Source: Eubacterium sp. (GTDB lineage: Bacteria > Bacillota > Clostridia > Lachnospirales > Lachnospiraceae). Taken from it: DNA of 11,445 nt. Shown piece after piece: positions 1 through 6,718 of the stretch. The position numbers and the translations under genes were made by a program. The number at the start of each line of letters is the position of its first letter. The stretch's first letter is position 1. The notes beneath the pieces were generated by a model, which saw only the letters and a list, made by a program, of their open reading frames with translations, ran no database searches and was not told the origin of the DNA. The stretch is from NCBI GenBank assembly GCA_003486385.1, contig DNFT01000113.1, positions 13,639-25,083 on the forward strand, written 5' to 3'.

Positions 1-40
1 TATTATATTTATGCATATCAGCTTTGTTGTCCGGTATCAG

Positions 41-72
41 AATAGTTTATGACTATTATCTGCCGTTATAAT
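41..72 (+). promoter_or_regulatory. Possible spmB leader control region: dyad plus TATAAT
   Basis: Upstream of spmB there is a 6-bp inverted repeat (AATAGT at 41-46, ACTATT at 52-57, 5-nt spacer) followed by a perfect TATAAT hexamer at 67-72. No convincing -35 box lies 16-18 nt upstream of the hexamer, and I could not match it to a sporulation sigma factor consensus. It may be a regulated or weak promoter, or chance in AT-rich DNA. The rest of 1-136 holds no recognisable gene. Confidence 0.25.
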
Positions 73-136
73 GCTGCGTATTTTTGTGTTGTCACATGAA
101 TATAGTAGTAGAGATTGTTATTTATAAGGAATAGTT

Positions 137-664
137 ATGATAGAGGCTGTTGCACAGGGAATAATACCTATGATAATTTTCGTGGTTGTCTTGTGGGCAC
201 TTATATCCGGAGGCAAGGTATATGAGAATTTTACAAAGGGGGCACTCAGGGGGCTTAGAATATCGGCAGAGCTTCTGCCGACGCTTATAGGACTGTTAGT
301 CGGAGTGGGGGTACTAAGGGCTTCCGGTGCACTTGATGCATTTTGCGGTATTGTAGGAAGAGGAACGCGGTATATAGGCTTTCCTGCGCAGGTGGTACCG
401 GTTGCCGTGATTAAGATTTTTTCATCATCCGCGGCTACCGGACTGATGTTGGACATATTCAGAAGCTGTGGTGTGGATTCGTATGAGGGACTTCTGGCTG
501 CACTTATTCTTTCAAGCACGGAGACGCTTATGTACACAATAAGTATTTATTATATGTCAGTGAAGGTGACGGGAACGAGATGGACGGTGGCAGGTGCACT
601 TTTTGCCATGGCGGCGGGGATAGTTGGAAGTGTACTGGTTCTGGGGTTTGTTACAAAAATGTAA
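137..664 (+). CDS. spmB: Spore maturation protein B (SpmB), nucleoside-recognition/GATE-domain membrane protein
   Basis: This 175-residue integral membrane protein has the length and features of SpmB, which with SpmA is needed for spore core dehydration and heat resistance in Bacillus and clostridia. Visible hallmarks are the stretch LLPTLIGLLVGVGVLRASGA near residues 46-65, a conserved IGFPAQVVPVAVIK segment, the SSSAATGLMLDIF motif, and the DSYEGLLAALILSSTETLMYT segment with the polar SSTET run typical of the family, followed by a C-terminal hydrophobic helix. The ATG at 137 is supported by AAGGA at 126-130 with a 6-nt spacer. spmA usually precedes spmB directly; here the 136 nt upstream show no recognisable SpmA C-terminus, so spmA is either just outside the window or elsewhere. 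The gene ends 12 nt before the next promoter, with no clear terminator between. The family call is firm; activity in sporulation is inferred from homology. Confidence 0.88.
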   Translation: MIEAVAQGIIPMIIFVVVLWALISGGKVYENFTKGALRGLRISAELLPTLIGLLVGVGVLRASGALDAFCGIVGRGTRYIGFPAQVVPVAVIKIFSSSAATGLMLDIFRSCGVDSYEGLLAALILSSTETLMYTISIYYMSVKVTGTRWTVAGALFAMAAGIVGSVLVLGFVTKM

Positions 665-676
665 TATTTCAAAGTA

Positions 677-705
677 TTGACGAATAAGCAGCTCTATGTT
701 ATTAT
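677..705 (+). promoter_or_regulatory. Strong extended -10 sigma-A promoter for the transporter operon
   Basis: TTGACG at 677-682 and TATTAT at 700-705 are separated by exactly 17 nt, and TG at 697-698 sits one base before the -10 box, giving an extended -10 element. Transcription should start near 712, leaving a leader of about 140 nt before the lipoprotein start at 855. A short inverted repeat (TGTCA at 711-715, TGACA at 724-728) falls on the predicted start site and could be an operator. Confidence 0.75.
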
Positions 706-711
706 GACTAT

Positions 712-854
712 GTCAGCGTACTATGACAGATAATACGCGAGGGAGTGTTTTATTTATAAAATGACCGGCGTAAGGGAGATGCGTTGGTCGCATGCATTAT
801 ATGGCTGCTGCAGGTATAATGTTATAAAAATGCAGCGTGGAAGAGAGGTTGATT
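712..854 (+). promoter_or_regulatory. Long structured 5' leader of the transporter operon
   Basis: The leader contains several inverted repeats: TGTCA/TGACA (711-715/724-728), ATGCG/CGCAT (779-783/789-793), and a nested pair just before the ribosome site, GCTGCA/TGCAGC (807-812/831-836) enclosing TATAA/TTATA (815-819/822-826). The last ends 5 nt before GAGAGG (843-848), so it could influence initiation. I do not recognise a known riboswitch class. TATAAT at 815-820 lacks a -35 partner and I do not call it a promoter. Confidence 0.35.
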
Positions 855-3134
855 ATGAAAAAGATGAAGAGATTTAAGAAAGCGGCGGTTCTGCTTATGG
901 CGGCAGTGATGTGCTTTGGCATGGCAGGCTGCAAGAAAACAACGGGAGGGGAGACCCCTACGGGAGATGTGTATGCACCTTCTTTTTCGGAGATATCATC
1001 TGATGTAGAGTATGTCACTAATGTATTGGCAGGTGATGGCAGGCTTAGTATTATGGGCCAGGTATATGACCGTGAGACTTATGCACTTTCACAGAAGCTC
1101 ATCACACTGGATATCGCTACGGGAGCACAGACGAGCAGGGAGCTGGTCGTGGATGGGGATAAGAAGGATGACAGCGAACAGATTTCGCTCCAGACAATAG
1201 CTGTCTATAAGGATGGCTACATGGCTGTACGTTACCATTATACACAGCCGACGCAGGAGGAGATAGACAGCGGAGTGTATGAATCTGAAACATCCTATGA
1301 CATAGCTATACTTGATGCGGATTTTAACATACAGTCAACAGTATCACTTGCGGATCTTCAGAAGAAGGTAGAGGAAAGCGGAGGCGGCTTCTATGTTCAG
1401 TACTCAGCCAGCGATGCAGAGGGTAATATCTATATTTCCCTTGATAATTCAATGTATGTCCTTGACAGCGAAGGAAAAGAGAAGTTTAAGGTGGATTTTG
1501 ATAACTGGATCAATGGAATGTTTGTGACAAGCGGCGGGCAGGTCATTGTTATGTACTATAATGACCAGTATGAAATGGAGATTGCACCGGTTGATATGAA
1601 CACCAAGGCATTGGGAACTCCTTTTGAGAATCTCCCAAGCATGGATGGCAGTTCTTCAAATATATATCCTGCAGGTGATGGCAGGCTGTACATTGTAGGT
1701 TCTACCAAGCTGTTCCTGTATGATATGAATACGCAGACCTCTGAGGAGATACTTGACTGGATTGCATGCGATATCAATACCAATAATCTTGCGGGCTTTG
1801 CGGTTCTTGACGATGGTTCGTTTGTAGCAGTGTCCACAACGTACGATTACTCAGGTGAAGATACAGAGGCAACAATCGAGCTTGCAACTATCAAGAAGGT
1901 TCCTGCCAGCTCAGTTAAGCAGAAGAAGAATGTGACACTTGCAATGCTCTACATGAATTACAATACGCGTGAGCATGTAATCAAGTTCAACAGAACGAAT
2001 GAGGAATACAGAATTAATATAAAGACTTATGTGGATGATAATTCTTCTAACTGGGAAGATGCACAGACACAGTTTCAGGCAGATGTAGCTTCCGGTACTG
2101 CCGGTGATTTCTTCGTGGCAGATGGCAATATCAACGTGGATAACCTTATTGCAAAGGGAGCACTTGCAGATCTTTCAGGTTTAATAGATAAGGATGAAGT
2201 CCTTAACAGAGATGATTTCATATCAAATATTCTTGATATATTATCAGTTGACGGCAAGCTGTACAGTGTTGCAGAGTCATTCTATATAAATACACTTGTC
2301 GGTAAGACTTCGGATGTGGGAACAGGTAAGAGCTGGAGCTTTAAGGATGTAGTTGAGCTTGTTAAGTCCCATCCGGATTCGCAGCTTATGCAGTACGTCA
2401 CCAAGACGGATGGTCTTAGTACGATGGTTATGTACAGTATGGACAGCTTTTATAATTCAGAGACAGGTGAGTGTAAGTTCGATTCTGAGGACTTTATTTC
2501 GCTTCTTGAATTATGTAATACATTCCCTAAGGAATATGATTATAATTCAGGAGAGAGCGAGAGCACGGCAAGTCTGTTAAGAAGCGGGAAGGTGCTCCTC
2601 ACAAGTGTGAATATGTCAAGCTTTAGTGATATGCAGATGTTTCCGGCTCTTTATGGTGAGCCTGTCAATTTCATAGGATTTCCTACCAACAGTGGTTCAG
2701 GATCGGTTGTAGGCTTTAACAACAGATTCTGTGTAGCTGCCAAGTCAAAGAATAAGGATGGCGCATGGGCATTTATCCGCAGCTTCCTGCTTCCGGATAA
2801 CCAGAACAAGCTGGATTGGAATTTACCTGTAAACAAGGCTGCCTTTGAGCAGAAGATTGCAGATGCCATGAAGAAACAGGATGATAATGATAGTGTGGTC
2901 AGTACATGGTGGTATGATGATGTAGAGATTACAATCGGACCGCTTACAGAGGAAGATGCACAGGTAGTAAGAGATATGGTATACAATGCCACCACAGAGG
3001 CTACTTATGATGAACAGCTTATGAACATCATAACAGAAGAGGCAGAGTACTATTTCAATGGTGAGAAGAGTGCACAGGAGATAGCGGGAATTATCCAGTC
3101 AAGAGCACAGAACTATATAGATGAGAACCGTTAA
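855..3134 (+). CDS. Lipoprotein: propeller-like repeat region fused to ABC family 1 solute-binding domain
   Basis: This 759-residue predicted lipoprotein is the substrate-capturing component of the ABC importer encoded downstream. The N-terminus is a short basic segment, a hydrophobic core and the lipobox MAGC with Cys26 as lipidation site. Residues about 50-350 carry six similar units, each with a turn such as GDGRL, KDGYM, AEGNI, SGGQV, GDGRL or DDGSF followed by a hydrophobic strand, looking like a beta-propeller. From about 360 to the end is a family 1 solute-binding domain: a start of NVTLAMLYMNYN, then HVIKFNRTNEEYRINIKTY, a GDFFVADG segment near 416, CVAAKSKNKDGAWAFIRSFL near 628-647, and a C-terminal SAQEIAGIIQSRAQNYIDE tail. 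Usual family members have about 400-450 residues, so the excess is the repeat region. I chose ATG 855, which has GAGAGG 7 nt upstream; an in-frame GTG at 837 would prepend six residues and lacks a comparable site. The substrate is unknown; a saccharide is likely from the family. Confidence 0.85.
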   Translation: MKKMKRFKKAAVLLMAAVMCFGMAGCKKTTGGETPTGDVYAPSFSEISSDVEYVTNVLAGDGRLSIMGQVYDRETYALSQKLITLDIATGAQTSRELVVDGDKKDDSEQISLQTIAVYKDGYMAVRYHYTQPTQEEIDSGVYESETSYDIAILDADFNIQSTVSLADLQKKVEESGGGFYVQYSASDAEGNIYISLDNSMYVLDSEGKEKFKVDFDNWINGMFVTSGGQVIVMYYNDQYEMEIAPVDMNTKALGTPFENLPSMDGSSSNIYPAGDGRLYIVGSTKLFLYDMNTQTSEEILDWIACDINTNNLAGFAVLDDGSFVAVSTTYDYSGEDTEATIELATIKKVPASSVKQKKNVTLAMLYMNYNTREHVIKFNRTNEEYRINIKTYVDDNSSNWEDAQTQFQADVASGTAGDFFVADGNINVDNLIAKGALADLSGLIDKDEVLNRDDFISNILDILSVDGKLYSVAESFYINTLVGKTSDVGTGKSWSFKDVVELVKSHPDSQLMQYVTKTDGLSTMVMYSMDSFYNSETGECKFDSEDFISLLELCNTFPKEYDYNSGESESTASLLRSGKVLLTSVNMSSFSDMQMFPALYGEPVNFIGFPTNSGSGSVVGFNNRFCVAAKSKNKDGAWAFIRSFLLPDNQNKLDWNLPVNKAAFEQKIADAMKKQDDNDSVVSTWWYDDVEITIGPLTEEDAQVVRDMVYNATTEATYDEQLMNIITEEAEYYFNGEKSAQEIAGIIQSRAQNYIDENR
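1029..1687 (+). repeat. 17-nt exact direct repeat marking two propeller-like units
   Basis: GCAGGTGATGGCAGGCT occurs at 1029-1045 and again at 1671-1687, 642 nt (214 codons) apart and in the same frame, encoding AGDGRL both times. The copies sit at equivalent positions of the first and fifth repeat units of the lipoprotein, which supports internal duplication of the N-terminal domain. Only the two ends of the given span are repeat; the DNA between is coding. Confidence 0.7.
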
Positions 3135-3170
3135 GACGGCATTCTGATGGGGCATGTTATGGGGCAGGAC

Positions 3171-3190
3171 AGCCTCACGGCATGGAGGTT
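3171..3190 (+). promoter_or_regulatory. Possible hairpin masking the ribosome site of the first permease gene
   Basis: AGCCTC (3171-3176) can pair with GAGGTT (3185-3190; one G-U pair) across an 8-nt loop. The right arm covers most of the Shine-Dalgarno sequence GGAGG at 3184-3188, which serves the ATG at 3194. Ribosomes finishing the upstream gene at 3134 stop 36 nt before it, so they may not open it. The stem is short and may simply lower permease translation relative to the lipoprotein. Confidence 0.3.
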
Positions 3191-3193
3191 ATT

Positions 3194-4129
3194 ATGAGTA
3201 TAAAGAAAAAATCAAAGGAGCTTAAGCTCCCTAAAGAGAAAAAAAGGGCTCCTGCGCAGAAAAAGCGCAGGAGCAGGCTGGGAAAACATAATATGGCACC
3301 ATTTCTTGCGCCGAGTATCATAGGAGTTACACTGTTTTTCCTTCTTCCGTTTCTTGTGGTTATTTTCTATTCGTTTGTTGATAACCCGGTTACGAAGGAA
3401 TGGGTCTGGTTTGACAATTTTGTGAGACTTGTGAAGAACAATTCCTTTAAGCGGGCTGTGAAAAATACAGCTGTGTTTACTGCAATTGCGGTTCCGCTCG
3501 CAGTTGTGCTTTCGCTTCTTTTAGCCATCATACTTGATCAGAGGATTCCGGGAAGAAGCCAGTTCAGAACCTTCTTTTTAAGTCCTATGATGGTACCTAT
3601 TGCTTCAGTTGTTCTTATATGGCAGGTATTGTTTCACTATAACGGAGCAGTGAATGATTTCCTCTCAACATTCGGTATAAGTCCTGTTGACTGGTTGAAG
3701 TCGGATTATGCCATGGTGGCAATAGTACCTCTGTATCTGTGGAAGAACTTAGGTTATAACATGATTCTTTTTATGGCGGCGCTCGGAAATATACCGCGTG
3801 ACATCATTGAGGTGGCGGAGCTTGAGAGTGCTAATTCGTGGCAGATATTCTGGCATATCAAGATAAGATATCTGTCTCCTACAATTTTGTTTGTAACAAT
3901 CATGTCAATCATAAGCTCGTTCAAGGTATTCAGAGAGGTATATCTTCTGACAGGTGATCACCCCGTTACGAGTCTTTATATGCTGCAGCATTATATGAAC
4001 AATATGTTCAAGTCACTTGACTATCAGAAGCTGTCGGCAGCGGCGATACTTATGTCACTTGTCATGATTGTGCTTATAGGAGCATTATTCCTTATAGAAA
4101 ATCATTTCGGAAAGGATGTGGAGGAATAA
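3194..4129 (+). CDS. CUT1-type ABC transporter permease, MalF/UgpA-like
   Basis: This 311-residue membrane protein is the first of the two channel-forming subunits of the importer. A very basic N-terminus (about 35 residues, rich in Lys and Arg) is followed by six hydrophobic segments: APSIIGVTLFFLLPFLVV, the AVFTAIAVPLAVVLSLLLAI segment, SPMMVPIASVVLIWQVLF, MVAIVPLYLWKNLGYNMILF, LFVTIMSIISSFKVF, and AAAILMSLVMIVLIGALF. The cytoplasmic EAA loop that docks on the ATPase is at residues 206-229 (EVAELESANSWQIFWHIKIR), with Ser212 where most members have Gly. I chose ATG 3194 because GGAGG at 3184-3188 precedes it by 5 nt; an in-frame ATG at 3182 overlaps this ribosome site. The stop codon overlaps the next start as TAATG, implying translational coupling. 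The first 85 nt contain two strong inverted repeats, listed separately. Family call firm; substrate not determinable. Confidence 0.92.
   Translation: MSIKKKSKELKLPKEKKRAPAQKKRRSRLGKHNMAPFLAPSIIGVTLFFLLPFLVVIFYSFVDNPVTKEWVWFDNFVRLVKNNSFKRAVKNTAVFTAIAVPLAVVLSLLLAIILDQRIPGRSQFRTFFLSPMMVPIASVVLIWQVLFHYNGAVNDFLSTFGISPVDWLKSDYAMVAIVPLYLWKNLGYNMILFMAALGNIPRDIIEVAELESANSWQIFWHIKIRYLSPTILFVTIMSIISSFKVFREVYLLTGDHPVTSLYMLQHYMNNMFKSLDYQKLSAAAILMSLVMIVLIGALFLIENHFGKDVEE
3217..3274 (+). repeat. Tandem inverted repeats inside the 5' end of the permease gene
   Basis: GGAGCTTAAGCTCC at 3217-3230 is a perfect 14-nt palindrome. Directly after it, GCTCCTGCGC (3248-3257) and GCGCAGGAGC (3265-3274) form a perfect 10-bp GC-rich stem with a 7-nt loop. 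The GGAGC and GCTCC blocks are shared, so alternative pairings between the two elements are possible. No T-run follows, so it is not an intrinsic terminator. In the protein it falls in the basic Lys/Arg tail, where sequence constraint is low. Confidence 0.7.
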
Positions 4130-5070
4130 TGGGAAAAGAAAAGAAACTCACGCAGCAGGAAGCACCGCTTCATGGTATCCATCATAAGAGAAGAAAGAGT
4201 CTTGTGGTAAGAACACTTTGTTTTATATTTGCCGCAAGCTTTGCAATAATTTTCCTGTTCCCGACGGTGGTGACGATAGCAAACTCCTTCATGTCACAGT
4301 CTGAAATAAGCTCGAATTACGGTATGGTATTTTCCACGACCGATTCGGGAGCGAAGGCATATATATCAAAGAAGGTCAATATCAAGCTTATTCCCGATAT
4401 GGTAAGCTTCAGCCAGTATTTTACCGTACTGCTAAAGAGCCCATCATATCTGCTCAAGTTTTGGAATTCGGTTATACTTGTAGTTCCGATAACAGTGTTC
4501 CAGATATTGATTGCCTGCCTTGCTTCATATGGCTTTGCAAGAGCGGAGGGAAAGATAAAGGGCATAATATTCTTCGGATACATAATATTGATGCTTATGC
4601 CTTATCAGGTCACACTTGTTCCGAACTATCTGGTGGCAGACTGGTTCCATATACTGAATACTAATTGGGCGATATGGCTGCCGGGTATATTCTCGCCGTT
4701 TTCGGTTTATCTGCTGACTAAGTATATGAAGAGAATACCGAAGGCTCTGTTTGAGGCGGCACAGATTGACGGAGCCGGGGAGTGGAAGCTGTTTACGAAG
4801 GTTGCTATGCCTATATGTAAGGGTGCAATATATTCATGTGCGATACTTGTGTTCATAGATTACTGGAATATGGTTGAGCAGCCTCTTATTCTTTTTACGG
4901 ACACAGAAAAATATCCATTGTCGGTATTCTTATCCAAGATAAATGAGGGTGAGATTGGTCTTGCATTCGCTGTCGCTACGATATATATGATACCGGGACT
5001 TCTGATATTCCTCTACAGTGAGGAGTACCTTGTTGAGGGAATCACATATCAGGGTGGAATAAAAGGATAA
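4129..5070 (+). CDS. CUT1-type ABC transporter permease, MalG/UgpE-like
   Basis: This 313-residue protein is the second channel subunit, pairing with the permease encoded immediately upstream. It has a basic N-terminus, a first TM segment (FIFAASFAIIFLFPTVVTIA), the SFMSQSEIS stretch typical of the MalG branch, an extracytoplasmic stretch, and five more hydrophobic segments. The EAA loop is canonical: FEAAQIDGAGEWKLFTKVAM, with Glu209, Ala210, Ala211, Asp214 and Gly215, where the ATPase should dock. Translation starts on the ATG overlapping the upstream stop by one base, with GGAGG at 4120-4124. The ATP-hydrolysing subunit is not in the operon; in Firmicutes such importers commonly share an MsmK/MsmX-type ATPase encoded elsewhere, so that is the expected energiser here. 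Substrate unknown. Confidence 0.93.
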   Translation: MGKEKKLTQQEAPLHGIHHKRRKSLVVRTLCFIFAASFAIIFLFPTVVTIANSFMSQSEISSNYGMVFSTTDSGAKAYISKKVNIKLIPDMVSFSQYFTVLLKSPSYLLKFWNSVILVVPITVFQILIACLASYGFARAEGKIKGIIFFGYIILMLMPYQVTLVPNYLVADWFHILNTNWAIWLPGIFSPFSVYLLTKYMKRIPKALFEAAQIDGAGEWKLFTKVAMPICKGAIYSCAILVFIDYWNMVEQPLILFTDTEKYPLSVFLSKINEGEIGLAFAVATIYMIPGLLIFLYSEEYLVEGITYQGGIKG

Positions 5071-5104
5071 ATTATATCTATTATATTAAGAAAGGGTTAA
5101 TGCG

Positions 5105-6706
5105 ATGAAAAAGCTGGAAGGAAACAGGAAGGACTGGATAAAGAACATTCTGATAGTATTTCTTATAATATTGCTGTTACTGACATTTTTTTCCAATACG
5201 ATTATGAACTATTCGCTTGCAGAGGTATCAAGTTCATATATAACTAGCGGAAGTATCTCAACGGCAATCCGCGGTACAGGTACTATTCAGTCTGTTGATC
5301 CGTATAATGTGACAATCTCTGAGGGACGCAAGGTGGAGAGTGTCAATGTAAGAAAGGGCGATACTGTAAGCAAGGGAGATGTGCTTTTTGTACTTGAAGA
5401 GGGAGAGAGCACAGAGGTTGCAGATGCGAAGAAGGCATACCAGGCATTGCTTGAGCAGTATGATTCAGCAATTATTGACAACCAGATTGGCAGTGATGTT
5501 GTTACGGCAGCCCAGAATCGTGACGAGGATGTACTTGCTCAGAAGACAGCACTCCTTGAGCAGCGCACAGCAGTTCTCAAGCAGAAGAAGCAGGCACTTG
5601 ACGATATCGATGCACAGATAAGCGTTACCGGAGCTACTGTTGTTGATACCAAGGCTGAGGAGGAACAGCTTGAGGCTGCCAATGTGGCACTTCAGGCAGC
5701 TAAGGATTCACTTAACAGCTATAATGAGCTGGATACAAAGGTTACGAATATTCTCGCCGAGGCACAGGCACAGACTGATGATGGCAAGCGCAGGGAGCTT
5801 ATTCTTCAGGCAGTTGCGGTTGCAGGTGACAGAGATAAGCTTGGCGATAAGGCAGCTCTTGAGGCAAATGTGAAGTCCTATGAGAAGCAGATAGAATCAA
5901 TAAATAAGACAATTGAGGAAAAGAAAGCACAGCCGACACAGATTTCAGCGGAGCTGGCATATAAGAGAGCAATTGCCAACAATGAATATACACAGGCAAA
6001 GAACAGCTATGACGAGGTTTCAGGTGAGATTAAGTACCAGAGACAGCTTCAGGATCTCTTAGACCAGATTGATGATGCTAAAAATAAGTATGAGACACTT
6101 GAAAAGAAGGCTATAGGAACAGAGGTTACAGCTCCTGTAAGTGGTACAATCACGGCAGTTAATGTTGTGGCAGGAGAGAAGGTTACGGCAGATTCGCCTA
6201 TGGCAACAATACAGCTTTCGGGCAAGGACTACACTCTTGAAATGTCCGTAACCAAGGAGCAGGCTGCAAGAATCAAGGTAGGAGATGTCGGTCAGGCATC
6301 CAACTCATGGTATTACAGCGATATGGTGCTTACCGTGTCCGCAATCAAGAATGATACATCGAATCCATCATCAGGTAACAGAATCGTAGTATTCACAGTT
6401 ACCGGGTCAGATATCAATGTTGGTCAGTCAGTTACTGTGAGCGTTGGCGATAAGTCGGCTAACTATGATATGATTGTTCCTAATACGGCAATCCGCGAGG
6501 ATAAGAACGGTACTTATATACTTATCATTACCTCTAAGAGCACTCCTCTTGGCAACAGATATACAGCTACCAGAGTAGATGTAACCAAGCTCGCTTCTGA
6601 TGATACCAACACTGCAATTTCATGTGGAATTCAGGGCTATGAGAGTGTAATCACAACGGCTACCAAGCCGGTATCGGCAGGAGATTTGGTGCGTCTGCCT
6701 AAATAA
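5105..6706 (+). CDS. HlyD/MacA-type membrane-fusion (adaptor) protein
   Basis: This 533-residue protein is anchored by one N-terminal TM helix (about residues 14-33) with the bulk outside. It follows the membrane-fusion layout: first half of a lipoyl-like domain (GTGTIQSVDP to KGDTVSKGDVLFVLEEGE, about 58-99), a long Ala/Glu/Lys/Gln-rich coiled-coil hairpin (about 100-330), the second lipoyl half (TEVTAPVSGTITAVNVVAGE, about 339-360), a beta-barrel region (about 370-445) and a C-terminal membrane-proximal region with IVPNTAIREDKNGTYILII. It resembles Gram-positive YknX/MacA-like adaptors, which work with MacB-type permeases. It starts 34 nt after the second permease gene; AAAGGG at 5091-5096 has an 8-nt spacer to ATG 5105. 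A two-codon reading frame ATG CGA TGA at 5100-5108 overlaps the start, probably by chance. An adaptor inside an importer operon is the unusual point. No outer membrane partner would be expected in a Gram-positive cell. Confidence 0.87.
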   Translation: MKKLEGNRKDWIKNILIVFLIILLLLTFFSNTIMNYSLAEVSSSYITSGSISTAIRGTGTIQSVDPYNVTISEGRKVESVNVRKGDTVSKGDVLFVLEEGESTEVADAKKAYQALLEQYDSAIIDNQIGSDVVTAAQNRDEDVLAQKTALLEQRTAVLKQKKQALDDIDAQISVTGATVVDTKAEEEQLEAANVALQAAKDSLNSYNELDTKVTNILAEAQAQTDDGKRRELILQAVAVAGDRDKLGDKAALEANVKSYEKQIESINKTIEEKKAQPTQISAELAYKRAIANNEYTQAKNSYDEVSGEIKYQRQLQDLLDQIDDAKNKYETLEKKAIGTEVTAPVSGTITAVNVVAGEKVTADSPMATIQLSGKDYTLEMSVTKEQAARIKVGDVGQASNSWYYSDMVLTVSAIKNDTSNPSSGNRIVVFTVTGSDINVGQSVTVSVGDKSANYDMIVPNTAIREDKNGTYILIITSKSTPLGNRYTATRVDVTKLASDDTNTAISCGIQGYESVITTATKPVSAGDLVRLPK

Positions 6707-6718
6707 TAGGAGGATATG

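Noticed and set aside
3..71. Open frame ending at TAA 69-71 that could be the tail of an upstream gene such as spmA
   Set aside because: Only 22 codons are visible and they do not resemble the end of a SpmA protein that I can recognise, so I do not call a gene.
47..711. Shared 10-mer TTATGACTAT upstream of spmB (47-56) and of the transporter operon (702-711)
   Set aside because: Repeated 10-mers are expected many times by chance in 11 kb, and the flanks differ.
711..728. Catabolite-repression (cre) operator overlapping the start site
   Set aside because: TGTCAGCGTACTAT shares the central CG and some flanking bases with the cre consensus but misses several conserved positions. The TGTCA/TGACA dyad is kept only as a generic possible operator.
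815..820. TATAAT as a second promoter for the lipoprotein gene
   Set aside because: No -35 box at usable spacing, and a start here would leave a leader too short beside the better promoter at 677-705.
5100..5108. Two-codon leader peptide ATG CGA TGA overlapping the adaptor start
   Set aside because: Its spacing to AAAGGG is only 3 nt, too short for efficient initiation, and such mini-frames arise easily by chance.
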